A DNA stretch of 64,000 nucleotides from VXRN01 sp963664365 (GCA_963664365.1 OY761144.1:2418001-2482000), one strand, 5' to 3'. Positions 32,173 through 41,141 are shown, counted from the first letter of the stretch. Program-made: numbers and translations. The notes: generated from the sequence alone by a model not told the origin.

Positions 32173-34566
32173 TTGATTACCACCCCATTTGTACGAGACG
32201 TCGGAAACGGAACGCTATCATTCGAGTCGGGAAAGCTCGCCCAGCAGGCGAACGGCTCCGTACTCGTCAAGTACTACGACAACGTCCTGCTGGTTACGGC
32301 CACGACCTCATCGCCCAGGGAAGGGATAGACTTCTTCCCGCTAACGGTGGACGTCGAGGAGCGGCTGTACGCCAGGGGCAAGATACCCGGCAGCTTCTTC
32401 AAGCGAGAAGGCAGGCCCACCACCCACTCGGTGCTGATCGCAAGGCTAACCGACCGTCCGATCAGGCCGCTGTTCCCAAAGGATTTCAAGAACGAAGTCC
32501 AAATAATCATCACCCCGCTCTCGTCCGACACGACCAACCCATACGACGTCATGGCCATCATAGGGGCGTCGGCGGCGCTGACGATCTCGGACATACCGTT
32601 CGAAGGCCCGATTGCCGCGACACGGATGGGATACGTGGACGGCGAGTTCGTCGTCAACCCGTCCTACGACGAGATCGAACGCGGCGATCTGGACCTGATG
32701 GTCGCAGGCTCTCGCTCCGGGGTCATCATGATGGAGGCCGGAGCGAGCGAGGTGTCCGAGGACATGGTGATCGAGGCCATTGAGCTCGCGCAGGAAGTGA
32801 ACCTCGAAGTCATCGAGCTCCAGGAGGAGTTGGCGAGAGAGTTCGGCAAACCCCCAATGGACTACGTGCCGAGAGGGTACGACCCCGAAGTGAGCGCCGC
32901 GGTGGCCGACGAAGTTTCCGATGCGCTGGCCGATGCGCTGGCTCTCGGCCCGGACGGAGCCGACGAGAAGGTCTCCGAAGTCAAGGCCGCGGCCGCCGAG
33001 AAGCTCGGAGCGGATACCGATCCCCAAGCGTTCGGCGCCGCTTTCGAAGAGTCGCTGGAGGTCGCGTTCAAACACAGGATCCTGGAGTCCGGGGAGCGCC
33101 CGGACGGACGGGGCCTGACGGACATTCGACCGCTCTCCAGCGAGGTAGGCTTGCTCCCGCGCACGCATGGAACCGGGCTGTTCACGCGCGGCGAGACACA
33201 GGTGCTCGGCGTCTGCACGCTTGGATCGGTCGGCGACTCTCAGAAGATCGACAACCTGAGCCCGGAGGAGTTCAAGCGGTTCCTCCTGCACTACAACTTC
33301 CCGCCATTCTCCACCGGCGAAGCGCGTCCGGTGCGCTCTCCGGGCCGACGCGAGATAGGCCACGGGGCTCTGGCCGAGCGCGCGCTGGCCTCGGTCATCC
33401 CAGGAGAAGACGAGTTCCCCTACACCATAAGGCTCGTTGGCGAATGCCTGAGCTCGAACGGCTCGACCTCCATGGCGACGGTCTGCGCCAGCACGCTCGC
33501 CCTGATGGACGCCGGAGTGCCCATCAAGGCGCCGGTCGCCGGAATCTCGATCGGGCTTGTCGTGGGTGAAGAGGGGCGCTATGTGACGCTGACCGACATC
33601 CAGGGCATGGAAGACCACATCGGCGACATGGACTTCAAGGTCGCCGGCACGTCCGAAGGCATCACCGCCATACAGCTAGACATCAAGGTCAAGAGCATCG
33701 GGTACGACGTGGTGCGCGACGCCCTCGACCAGGCGCGGGAGGCGCGAGAGACGATCCTGGAAAACATCGAGGATACAATCCCCGAGTACCGCACCGATCT
33801 CAGCCCGTATGCTCCCCGGATGGAGTCGATCCAGATTCCGGTCGATAAGATCGGGGTCGTCATCGGTCCAGGCGGCAAGACGATCCGCGGAATCGTGGAA
33901 GAGACCGGCGCGACAGTGGACATCCAGGACGACGGAACGATCATAATCGGCTCCAGCGACGGCTCCGCATCCGATCAGGCAATCCAGATGATCAAGGATC
34001 TCACAAAGGACGTGGAGGTCGGCGAGATCTATACAGGCAAAGTAGTGCGGACGACCGACTTCGGCGCGTTCGTCGAGCTTCTGCCCGGCAAGGACGGCAT
34101 GGTCCATATCAGCGAACTGGCAAATTACCGAGTTCCGACCGTCGAAGACGAGGTGAACGTCGGGGACGAGATCACGGTGATGGTCATCGACCTCGATCAG
34201 ACAGGCCGCGTCAGGCTTTCGCGCCGCGCACTTCTGGGAGACGACGATGAAGAAGACCCGCTGGAGGCCGCTCAGCGGCGACAGCGCGCGGGTCGAGGCG
34301 GAGGCGGATCCGGCCGAGGCGGCGGACCCAGGAGAGACGGGGGTGACAGAGGACCGCGAAACCGCGACTCCTACGGTGATAGAGGGCCAAGAAACCGCGA
34401 CTCCTACGGCGGCGGCGACAGGAGGCGAAACAGGGACCGCGACTCCTACGGCGGCGATAGACGGCCCAGAAGCCGCGACCGCGACTCGGGCGACGGCAGG
34501 ACGGGCTATCGCTCCGGCGGCCGTGGCAGAAACAGAAGCGACGGCGGCCGACGACGAGACTTCTAA
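32173..34566 (+). CDS. pnp: Polyribonucleotide nucleotidyltransferase (PNPase) with Arg/Gly-rich tail
   Basis: About 797 residues. Order: RNase PH domain 1 (to about 145, GKIPGSFFKREGRP), helical linker (150-300, with an unusual acidic ADALADALALGPDGADE insert), RNase PH domain 2 (about 315-450, RTHGTGLFTRGETQ), KH (about 545-605, GKTIRGIVEETGA), S1 (about 615-690, GKVVRTTDFGAFVELLPGKDG) and a basic tail (700-797) of RGG and repeated (N/S)RDSYG units. AGGAGG is two bases before TTG 32167 and eight before TTG 32173, so I prefer the latter. PNPase degrades RNA 3'-5' using phosphate. Confidence 0.96.
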   Translation: MITTPFVRDVGNGTLSFESGKLAQQANGSVLVKYYDNVLLVTATTSSPREGIDFFPLTVDVEERLYARGKIPGSFFKREGRPTTHSVLIARLTDRPIRPLFPKDFKNEVQIIITPLSSDTTNPYDVMAIIGASAALTISDIPFEGPIAATRMGYVDGEFVVNPSYDEIERGDLDLMVAGSRSGVIMMEAGASEVSEDMVIEAIELAQEVNLEVIELQEELAREFGKPPMDYVPRGYDPEVSAAVADEVSDALADALALGPDGADEKVSEVKAAAAEKLGADTDPQAFGAAFEESLEVAFKHRILESGERPDGRGLTDIRPLSSEVGLLPRTHGTGLFTRGETQVLGVCTLGSVGDSQKIDNLSPEEFKRFLLHYNFPPFSTGEARPVRSPGRREIGHGALAERALASVIPGEDEFPYTIRLVGECLSSNGSTSMATVCASTLALMDAGVPIKAPVAGISIGLVVGEEGRYVTLTDIQGMEDHIGDMDFKVAGTSEGITAIQLDIKVKSIGYDVVRDALDQAREARETILENIEDTIPEYRTDLSPYAPRMESIQIPVDKIGVVIGPGGKTIRGIVEETGATVDIQDDGTIIIGSSDGSASDQAIQMIKDLTKDVEVGEIYTGKVVRTTDFGAFVELLPGKDGMVHISELANYRVPTVEDEVNVGDEITVMVIDLDQTGRVRLSRRALLGDDDEEDPLEAAQRRQRAGRGGGGSGRGGGPRRDGGDRGPRNRDSYGDRGPRNRDSYGGGDRRRNRDRDSYGGDRRPRSRDRDSGDGRTGYRSGGRGRNRSDGGRRRDF

Positions 34567-34593
34567 TGCGGTACAGTTGATAGACTAAACATC

Positions 34594-34616
34594 GGGGCGG
34601 CTCGGAGAGTCGCCCC
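34594..34616 (+). other. Hairpin between pnp and dapB
   Basis: GGGGCG / CGCCCC inverted repeat with an 11-base loop just after pnp. There is no T run after it, so it is at best a processing or stability element. Confidence 0.4.
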
Positions 34617-34645
34617 TGTGAACACTAGAGCAGCGGAGGTTTCTC

Positions 34646-35440
34646 ATGTCTTCCATCAACGTCGTCGTGCATGGAGCGTTGGGCAGGATGGGACAGGAGG
34701 TTCTTCGCGCGGTCACTGCCGCCGAGGACATGAAACCGGTGGGAGCGGCTGACCGCATGGCCGATCCGGGCCAACTTCAATTGCCTGACAGTTCAGGCCA
34801 GGTTCCCCTGTCCAACGATCTCGCCGACGTGCTATCCGGCGCGGATGTCGTCGTGGACTTTTCCAGCGCGGACGGCGCGATGGAGGTCATCAGAAAGGCA
34901 TCGGCGGCAGGCGTCAACGTGGTGGTGGGGTCCACCGGACTGGGAGACGACAACTACCAGGAGGCGGACGGCCTCGCGGACGATCACGGCGTCGGGATAA
35001 TCATCGCTCCCAACTTCGCCATGGGCGCGGTGTTGATGACTCATCTAGCGAAGGTCGCATCCCGCTTCTTCGACTACGCCGACCTCACAGAGATGCACCA
35101 CGAGGCCAAGATAGACGCGCCGTCTGGCACCGCGTTGGCCATAGCGCGGGCCGCCGTCGAAGGAAAGACGGGCGGGTTCATCAACGTCGAGGCCGAAAAG
35201 GAGATGATCGAAGGTCCGCGCGGGGGCGACTACGAGGGCATCAGCGTTCACAGCGCGCGAATGCCGGGCCGAATGGCTCACCACGAACTGGTCTTCGGCG
35301 CGCTCGGTCAGACCCTGACCATCAGGCACGACTCGATCAACCGCGAGAGCTTCATGCCCGGAGTGACCATGGCAGTCCGGGAGGTGGTCAACCGCAAGGG
35401 GCTGACGGTCGGACTAGAGAAGATCATGGGGCTGGGGTGA
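34646..35440 (+). CDS. dapB: 4-hydroxy-tetrahydrodipicolinate reductase
   Basis: 264 residues. The NAD(P)-binding GALGRMG near the N-terminus, VGSTGLGDDNYQ near 92, EMHHEAKIDAPSGTAL near 148 (His and Lys of the active site) and the family end match DapB, the second committed step of lysine/diaminopimelate synthesis. GGAGG lies before the ATG. It follows pnp after 79 bases. Confidence 0.95.
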   Translation: MSSINVVVHGALGRMGQEVLRAVTAAEDMKPVGAADRMADPGQLQLPDSSGQVPLSNDLADVLSGADVVVDFSSADGAMEVIRKASAAGVNVVVGSTGLGDDNYQEADGLADDHGVGIIIAPNFAMGAVLMTHLAKVASRFFDYADLTEMHHEAKIDAPSGTALAIARAAVEGKTGGFINVEAEKEMIEGPRGGDYEGISVHSARMPGRMAHHELVFGALGQTLTIRHDSINRESFMPGVTMAVREVVNRKGLTVGLEKIMGLG

Positions 35441-35506
35441 GTTGGCCGCGGCTACGCGCTACCGTCTTGTAAACCATTTACCGGTCGGAGAAACGTTGTT
35501 CTGTTA

Positions 35507-35767
35507 TTGAATAGACGGCATCAGAACACTCTGAACGATATTTTCAGAACGCCGCTTCCTGCTACACTGGAGTGGAGGCGGATCGAATCCCTTTTCAACG
35601 CGCTTGGAGCGAGAACCATTGAAGGGAGTGGATCTCGAGTGAGATTTGAACTCAATGATGTCGTAGCTACTTTTCATCGTCCCCATCCTCAGAAGGAGGC
35701 GAGGCCGTACCAGGTGCGCGATGCCAGACGTTTTCTACAAAGGGCAGGAGTAGAGCCGTGGACATGA
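35507..35767 (+). CDS. hicA: HicA-family toxin (mRNA interferase)
   Basis: An 86-residue small basic protein (TTG start) with RRIESLFNALGARTIEGSGSRVRFELN, AVATFHRPHP-like VVATFHRPHP near residue 52 and YQVRDARRFLQRAGV, the pattern of the HicA subfamily with a dsRBD-like fold. Its stop overlaps the start of hicB. HicA toxins cleave mRNA and are neutralised by HicB. Confidence 0.82.
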   Translation: MNRRHQNTLNDIFRTPLPATLEWRRIESLFNALGARTIEGSGSRVRFELNDVVATFHRPHPQKEARPYQVRDARRFLQRAGVEPWT

Positions 35768-36090
35768 TGATGTATAGAGATTATGCTGCTCGAATCGAAT
35801 ACAGCGACGATGATGACTGCTTTGTCGGTCATATTGCAGGAATTGATGACATAGTGGGATTCCATGGGGAATCGGTCTCGGAGTTGCGGCATGCGTTCCA
35901 GGAAGCGGTTGACGACTATCTCCAGACCTGCGATAAACTGAATCGCGCTCCCCAGAAACCATACTCAGGCAGTCTCATACTGCGCGTCCCACCGCAGATT
36001 CACGCAGGCATTGCCGCCGCCGCTGAGCTCAGCGGGAAGAGTATCGACCAGTGGGCGGCTGAAGCGCTCGCTGAAGCCGTTCACGAGTGA
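35758..36090 (+). CDS. hicB: HicB-family antitoxin with ribbon-helix-helix C-terminus
   Basis: 110 residues. The N-terminal YRDYAARIEYSDDDDCFVGHIAGI and GFHGESVSELRHAFQEAVDDY are the HicB partial RNase H fold; PYSGSLILRVPPQIHAGIAAAAELSGKSIDQW is a ribbon-helix-helix DNA-binding tail. GTG 35758 has GGAG seven bases upstream and overlaps hicA; ATG 35764 is an alternative. The tail suggests it autoregulates the hicAB operon. Confidence 0.88.
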   Translation: MDMMMYRDYAARIEYSDDDDCFVGHIAGIDDIVGFHGESVSELRHAFQEAVDDYLQTCDKLNRAPQKPYSGSLILRVPPQIHAGIAAAAELSGKSIDQWAAEALAEAVHE

Positions 36091-36492
36091 GCGACGTTGA
36101 AAACGCCTGAACCCTGTCGGTTTCAATCCAAATCTAACTAGGACAACCGCCCCAACATGCGCCATAAGCCCAAGCTAGACACACTAGACACCGTATTAGC
36201 ACAGAACGACCTGATTTAGATTGCCTAAAAACGGCATACTAATAGCCCAGATAATGTAGGTTTACCAAGTATCATTTTCGTATGACATTGTAGCTGAATC
36301 AACACATATATTTAGTGTAAACATTCAACCACATACACCTTCATTTGAGTCATTGAATACCCAACAAATTATGGTAATATAATAGCCGAAATTAAAGCTT
36401 ATTATATCGTATTTTTCCTCTTGACAGCTCACAAGCGATCATATATGGTCAATGTGTGTGCAAATAGCCGTCCATTAGAGAGAGGAACAGCC
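36091..36492. other. AT-rich intergenic island
   Basis: About 400 bases, visibly richer in A+T from about 36160 to 36420 than anything else in the window (for example CACATATATTTAGTG and AATAATAG-type runs). It contains a TATAAT at 36378-36383 that may serve the downstream gene. No gene or RNA was recognised. Confidence 0.6.
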
Positions 36493-37677
36493 ATGTCACT
36501 TACCAGATATTTGAAAAACAGCAGCAGTCCGATCCGCAAATTCCTTAAAGACAGTTTCCCGAACACAAGGAGTTTCTTAGCCGACGCCCGCAAGGAAGTC
36601 AGAGCAGCCCCCACCATCGAGTCGGATCAGCCTGTTCCGTGGGGCACAATTGGAACTGCCCTGGACTACAGGATTCGCTACTATTTTGGCATAACGCCAT
36701 TCCAAGAACTCGCCGCCTACGATGGCGCCCGCAATCTTACTGGCCAACAACCCATCGAATCATCCGCTCAGTTCGGATTCAACTGGAGCGGTGACACAAA
36801 TGACCCGATTAGTGTCTTTGACAAAGACACTGGAAGGATAGTGTGGACTCACTTCCCTAATACGCGCGGCGGATACAGTGAAAGGGGAGTCAGTGAGGAA
36901 GTCCGGACGGCAGCCATGAATTTCGCTTATATGATCATCGCTGGGGAGGTACCCCAATGTGAGAGTTCCGACATTCCCATAAAGCCAGCGCTTAGGGATT
37001 TCTTCGACAATCTGAATAGCTTGCTGTCCCTACACTCCCCGATAGGGATAAAGTTGGGAAAACAAGAGGAAGATTCGCTGAATCGTCACTGCGTTGTGCT
37101 GGCCTTCATGGAAGAAGTTTACAGGACTGGCAGGCCAGATGGCCAGTTGGCGACAGGCGGCTTCAACGATTACAAATCATTGCTAGCGCTGCCTGAGTCC
37201 CACTGGATCGACGACATGAGAGAACTGTCCTGGAGATTCTACGATTGCCAAAATCACTTGATTTCCCTTCCACACAGCTTGAATCCAAAGTTCGAAGGGT
37301 CGAGCGATGTAGGCGGCGCAGATGCGGACTTGATTGTCAACGGCACATTGATAGACATCAAGACCACTAAGAAACGTGAAATCAAGCCTGAATGGGTCTG
37401 GCAGTTATTAGGATATGTGTTGCTCGACTACACAGACAGCCACCAGATCGGAGGCATAAGTTTGTACATGGCCAGACAGGGCATCCTGTTTGAGTGGGGA
37501 CTAGAAGATGCCTTTCGAGAACTATCCCCAGGTGTGCCGCCAGATATCGAAACGTTGAGAAGTCAGTTCAAGAATCTGTTGCAACGTCACAAGCTGAACG
37601 TCAGCAGAGCGCAGGAGTCTGTGATTCGACGGACGGTCACAAGATCGGGACGGCGACAGCGCCGACAAAGATTCTAA
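36493..37677 (+). CDS. Putative PD-(D/E)XK-type nuclease, function unknown
   Basis: A 394-residue protein. The C-terminal third has DADLIVNGTLIDIKTTKK (about residues 278-295), an Asp followed by D-x-K on adjacent strands, then a Gln-containing helix (WVWQLLGYVLLDY), the usual layout of a PD-(D/E)XK nuclease core. The N-terminal two thirds, with GTALDYRIRYYFG near residue 57, I do not recognise. I start at ATG 36493, preceded by AGAGAGGAAC. Base composition is more AT-rich than the flanks and it lies between HicAB and a gene relic, which suggests acquisition. A defence role is possible but unproven. Confidence 0.65.
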   Translation: MSLTRYLKNSSSPIRKFLKDSFPNTRSFLADARKEVRAAPTIESDQPVPWGTIGTALDYRIRYYFGITPFQELAAYDGARNLTGQQPIESSAQFGFNWSGDTNDPISVFDKDTGRIVWTHFPNTRGGYSERGVSEEVRTAAMNFAYMIIAGEVPQCESSDIPIKPALRDFFDNLNSLLSLHSPIGIKLGKQEEDSLNRHCVVLAFMEEVYRTGRPDGQLATGGFNDYKSLLALPESHWIDDMRELSWRFYDCQNHLISLPHSLNPKFEGSSDVGGADADLIVNGTLIDIKTTKKREIKPEWVWQLLGYVLLDYTDSHQIGGISLYMARQGILFEWGLEDAFRELSPGVPPDIETLRSQFKNLLQRHKLNVSRAQESVIRRTVTRSGRRQRRQRF

Positions 37678-37714
37678 CCGCGACCCCTCTGCATTCGCCT
37701 TCACTGGTCAGCTT

Positions 37715-37843
37715 ATGGAGCGGGCGCCATGGCTGGCCCTCTTTCGCGGTCTCGCCCTCACCATAGTCATCTACTGTCTCAACATGTTCGGCGACGCCAT
37801 GCGGGACCTCCTCGACCCCAGGCTCCGCGGCGGCGAATCGTAG
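37715..37843 (+). pseudogene. Relic of the C-terminus of a peptide-type ABC permease C
   Basis: A 42-codon open frame ending LNMFGDAMRDLLDPRLRG-GES stop. It closely matches the last 40 residues of the permeases at 7243 and 13176 (PWLALWPGLALTLVVYGINMFGDALRDLLDPRLRG), including the APWLAL segment. The upstream part of the gene is absent; the nuclease gene ends just 37 bases before it. It is not a recent copy of those operons, since the residues and codons differ. Confidence 0.8.
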
Positions 37844-37899
37844 AGCCTGCCCAGTACCACGATACGGGGGGCCGACAGTCTCCGTCTTCCAAGTCTGAT

Positions 37900-37905
37900 A
37901 TAATC
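37900..37905 (+). promoter_or_regulatory. -10 box (TATAAT) before LLM monooxygenase 1
   Basis: Perfect TATAAT followed by CCCC, 39 bases before the ATG at 37944; same context as at 24955 and 59008. Confidence 0.45.
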
Positions 37906-37943
37906 CCCATTCTGAAATCGACAAGCTAAGGACGGTTGACAAC

Positions 37944-39191
37944 ATGCCAGACCTCCGCTTCGGCGCGTTCCTCGCGCCGCACCACCCGATCGGCGAACAC
38001 CCTACCCTCCAGATACAGAGCGACCTCGAACTCGCCAAGCATCTCGACCGTCTGGGATACGACGAGTTCTGGGTAGGCGAGCACCACTCCACCGGGTGGG
38101 AGGTCATCGCCTCCCCTGAGCTATTCCTGGCCGCCGCTGCCGAGCGCACCCACCGGATCATGCTCGGCACAGCCGTCATCTCCCTGCCCTACCACCATCC
38201 CTTCATGGTCGCCCAGCGCATCGTCCAGCTTGATCACCAGTCGAGAGGCCGTGTAATCTTCGGCTCCGGCCCGGGCGCATTGCCGTCCGACGCCCACACT
38301 CTGGGCATCGACCCGATGGTCCTGCGCGACAGGCAGGACGAGGCCATGGGAGTCATCCGCAAGTTATTCGAGTCAAACGAGCGTTTCAGCTACGAGTCCG
38401 AGTGGTTCACGCTCCGAGACGCGAAGCTCCAGTTGAAGCCCGTCCAGAAGGACATGGAGTTTGCCGTCGCTTCCATTCGCAGCCCATCCGGCATGACCTT
38501 GGCTGGCAAGCATCGCGCCGGAGTGATCTCCGTCGGCTCGCTCTCCAATGAGGGCCTAATGGCGCTTCCCTTGCAGTGGAGTTTCGCCGAGGAGTCCGCC
38601 GCCAAGCATGGCAACACCGTCGACCGCAAGAATTGGCGAGTCCTCCTAAGTTGGCACATCGCCGAAACCCGCCAGAAGGCCAGAGAACAGGCGCGGGACG
38701 GTCTGTTCCGCCACAACAACGAGTACTCTGTCGGCACCTTGGCCGGAGGCGAGGGAACTATCTTCAAGACGCCCGACGCCGCCGTGGATGGCGTCGCGTT
38801 CTCAGACGACAGCGTAGCCGTGATCGGCGCCCCGGACGATCTGATCGCCAGGATACACGAGGTTATGGAGATTACCGGCGGTTTCGGCTGCGTCGTCGGG
38901 TTCGTCCACGACTGGGCCAATCGTGAAGACACCCGCCGTAGCTGGGACATGGTCGCTCGCTACGTCATCCCGGAAGTCAACGGACTGCTCGACGACTACC
39001 GCGAGTCCAACAAGTTCGTCATCGAGAACCGAGAGACCTGGGACCGCGCCGGGCAGGCGATCAGGAGCAAGATTCAGGAGAACGAGCGCGCCGCCGCCGC
39101 GTTTGCGCTCGACGAGGCCAAGAAGGAACAGCCCCAGCAGGCCCTCACTCCCCACTCAGACGCCGCCACGCGAAAGGCCGATTCGGGTTGA
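37944..39191 (+). CDS. LLM-class flavin-dependent monooxygenase 1
   Basis: A 415-residue luciferase-like monooxygenase: FGAFLAPHHPIGEHP at the start, YDEFWVGEHHSTGWE near residue 43, LGTAVISLPYHHPFMVAQR near 73, GRVIFGSGPGALPSD near 100 and a TIM-barrel length C-terminus. Such enzymes oxidise organic substrates with reduced FMN and oxygen. The C-terminal 50 residues are an extra polar tail absent from the paralogue at 43089. Promoter just upstream; substrate unknown. Confidence 0.9.
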   Translation: MPDLRFGAFLAPHHPIGEHPTLQIQSDLELAKHLDRLGYDEFWVGEHHSTGWEVIASPELFLAAAAERTHRIMLGTAVISLPYHHPFMVAQRIVQLDHQSRGRVIFGSGPGALPSDAHTLGIDPMVLRDRQDEAMGVIRKLFESNERFSYESEWFTLRDAKLQLKPVQKDMEFAVASIRSPSGMTLAGKHRAGVISVGSLSNEGLMALPLQWSFAEESAAKHGNTVDRKNWRVLLSWHIAETRQKAREQARDGLFRHNNEYSVGTLAGGEGTIFKTPDAAVDGVAFSDDSVAVIGAPDDLIARIHEVMEITGGFGCVVGFVHDWANREDTRRSWDMVARYVIPEVNGLLDDYRESNKFVIENRETWDRAGQAIRSKIQENERAAAAFALDEAKKEQPQQALTPHSDAATRKADSG

Positions 39192-39244
39192 CGCGCGTTC
39201 TCACCCATTACTACAATGCTTCTGTTGTCCACAAGGAGCGTGCA

Positions 39245-39565
39245 TTGGCTGACTACGCGATCGTCCAGACGGGCGGAAAACAGTACAGGGTCGCCACAGG
39301 CGACACCATCCGCGTCGAGTCCATTCCCGGAGACATCGGAGACACCGTCGAATTGAGCGACGTGCGAATGGTGTCCAACGACGGCCAGGTCACGCTTGGC
39401 GCGCCCAACGTCGAAGGCGCGCGAGTCGTGACCGAGATATCCGACAGGGGCAAGGGAAAGAAGATAACCGTCCTCAAGTACAAGGCCAAAGTCCGCTACC
39501 GGCGCAAGAAGGGACACCGCCAACTCTACACGGACCTTACCGTAACCGATATTGTTACCGACTAG
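39245..39565 (+). CDS. rplU: Large ribosomal subunit protein bL21
   Basis: 106 residues beginning ADYAIVQTGGKQYRV after the start and ending TDLTVTDIVTD. The start is TTG 39245 with AAGGAG seven bases upstream; a longer upstream frame lacks support. First gene of the L21-L27-L31 cluster. Confidence 0.95.
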   Translation: MADYAIVQTGGKQYRVATGDTIRVESIPGDIGDTVELSDVRMVSNDGQVTLGAPNVEGARVVTEISDRGKGKKITVLKYKAKVRYRRKKGHRQLYTDLTVTDIVTD

Positions 39566-39582
39566 AAGCCTGGAGGCCCCAA

Positions 39583-39843
39583 ATGGCACACAAGAAGGGC
39601 GGCGGGAGCACCCGCAACGGCCGAGACAGCAACTCCAAGCGGCTCGGCGTCAAGCGATACGACACCGAGCTCGTCAGCGCCGGCACGATAATCGTCCGGC
39701 AGCGCGGAACCCGCATCCATCCGGGCCTCAACGTAGGAGTCGGGAAAGACCACACGCTGTTCTCCCTAATCGACGGCTCCGTCAAGTTCGAGCGCGGACG
39801 GATGGGCCGGAAACTCGCCAGCGTGTATCCCGACGGAGACTAG
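39583..39843 (+). CDS. rpmA: Large ribosomal subunit protein bL27
   Basis: 86 residues, AHKKGGGSTRNGRDSNSKRLG at the N-terminus with no cleavable extension. It follows rplU after 17 bases as usual. Confidence 0.97.
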   Translation: MAHKKGGGSTRNGRDSNSKRLGVKRYDTELVSAGTIIVRQRGTRIHPGLNVGVGKDHTLFSLIDGSVKFERGRMGRKLASVYPDGD

Positions 39844-39848
39844 ACCCC

Positions 39849-40052
39849 ATGAAGACAGGAATCCACCCCGAATACTACGCCGAAGCAAGGGTGATGTGTA
39901 GCTGCGGACACAGCTACGTCACCGGCGCCACCAAGCCCGAACTCCGCGTCGAGATCTGCTCCAACTGCCACCCCTTCTTCACCGGCGAGCAGCGAATCGT
40001 CGATACCGAGGGCCGAGTGGAGCGCCTGAAGCGAAGATTCGGCCTCGACTAA
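39849..40052 (+). CDS. rpmE: Large ribosomal subunit protein bL31 (zinc-ribbon form)
   Basis: 67 residues, MKTGIHPEYYAEARVMCSCG start with Cys-x-Cys at residues 17 and 19 and CSNCHPF later, the four-cysteine zinc form of L31. It lies five bases after rpmA. Confidence 0.96.
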   Translation: MKTGIHPEYYAEARVMCSCGHSYVTGATKPELRVEICSNCHPFFTGEQRIVDTEGRVERLKRRFGLD

Positions 40053-40071
40053 TTCCCGGCTCGATCATCCC

Positions 40072-41016
40072 GTGACCAACCGCCCAACAGCCACCTACGG
40101 CGGACAGGCCGTCATGGAAGGCGTGATGATTCGCGGCCAGACCAACATGGCCGTCGCCGTCCGAAGGCCCAACGGCGCAATAGCCATCCGGCAAATGCCG
40201 CTCAGCGCCCTATACACCGGACTTTTCAGGCGAGTCCCGCTAGTCAGAGGCGTGATAGTCCTGATCGAGACGCTGAGCCTCGGAATGCGCGCCCTCAGCT
40301 TCTCCGCCAACGTCGGCATGGAAGACCCCGACGCGGACCCCGACACCGAGGTCGAGTCCGAAGACCTCGGCAAGTTCGCCCTGGCGAGTATGCTTCTGAT
40401 CTCGTTCACGTTCGCCATGGTCCTGTTCTTCCTTCTGCCGCTGTTCGCCAGCCGTCCGCTGGAGGGCATGTTCGGCAACGACATCGTATCCAACATCGCC
40501 GAGGGCGCGATCCGCTTGGCCGTCTTCGTGGCCTACATCTGGGTGATCGGGCGCATGGCGGAGATAAGGCGCGTCTTCATGTACCACGGCGCGGAGCACA
40601 TGACCGTCCACGCCCAAGAGAGAGGCGACCCGCTCGTGGTCGAGGAGATCAGAAAATACTCCCCTGCCCACCCGCGCTGCGGCACCGCCTTCCTGCTGAC
40701 CGTCATGGTCGTGGCCATCCTCGTATTCGTGTTCGTCCCGCGCGAGCCGCTCTGGTGGCTCGTGGCATCGAGGGTCATCTTCATCCCAGTCATAGCCGCC
40801 GCCGCTTACGAGGTCATCAGATTCAGCGGCAGGTACGAAGATGTCCCCGTCGTCAAGCTCATAAGCGCGCCCAACCTCCTGCTTCAGAAGCTGACCACCC
40901 GCTGGCCCGACGACGACCAGATCGAAGTCGCCGTAGCCGCCATGCAGACCGCCCTCGACGCCGACGCCCCAAAACCAACGCCGGACGATGGCCCCGGGCC
41001 TCGTGCCGCCCCTTGA
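40072..41016 (+). CDS. DUF1385 family membrane protein
   Basis: A 314-residue protein with the DUF1385 N-terminal phrase YGGQAVMEGVMIRGQ, RRVPLVRGVIVLIETL near residue 55, several hydrophobic segments (about 100-125, 140-160, 200-245) and the central HGAEHMTVHAQE and SPAHPRCGTAFL motifs. The family is often beside rpmE and prfA/prmC and its function is unknown; the His/Glu/Cys residues suggest metal binding. The GTG start is 19 bases after rpmE, so it is probably in the ribosomal operon. Confidence 0.9.
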   Translation: MTNRPTATYGGQAVMEGVMIRGQTNMAVAVRRPNGAIAIRQMPLSALYTGLFRRVPLVRGVIVLIETLSLGMRALSFSANVGMEDPDADPDTEVESEDLGKFALASMLLISFTFAMVLFFLLPLFASRPLEGMFGNDIVSNIAEGAIRLAVFVAYIWVIGRMAEIRRVFMYHGAEHMTVHAQERGDPLVVEEIRKYSPAHPRCGTAFLLTVMVVAILVFVFVPREPLWWLVASRVIFIPVIAAAAYEVIRFSGRYEDVPVVKLISAPNLLLQKLTTRWPDDDQIEVAVAAMQTALDADAPKPTPDDGPGPRAAP

Positions 41017-41042
41017 CACCCATTCCCCCCATGCTTTATTCT
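41013..41042 (+). promoter_or_regulatory. Possible promoter of the methyltransferase gene
   Basis: TTGACA (41013-41018), overlapping the end of the DUF1385 gene, and TATTCT (41037-41042) with an 18-base spacer containing six C. About 100 bases before the ATG at 41142. Confidence 0.45.
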
Positions 41043-41141
41043 AATCCCCGAACCCTTGTGCGTGGACACGCTTGGGCCTTGCCAACCTAAACTTCCTCGA
41101 CTGGATCTCGAATCGGATACAACTGAGACGGAAGCAATCCT

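Noticed and set aside
34247..34588. Thr/Ala-rich frame overlapping the PNPase tail
   Set aside because: An alternative reading of the repetitive tail DNA. The PNPase frame is continuous from the S1 domain, so the overlap is by chance unless a frameshift is proven.
35450..35506. tRNA-Thr-like stretch (CGCTACCGTCTTGTAAACC) before hicA
   Set aside because: It contains a TGT anticodon-like loop, but the flanking arms do not pair and no T-arm GTTCGA follows. At most it is a degraded tRNA fragment at an integration site.
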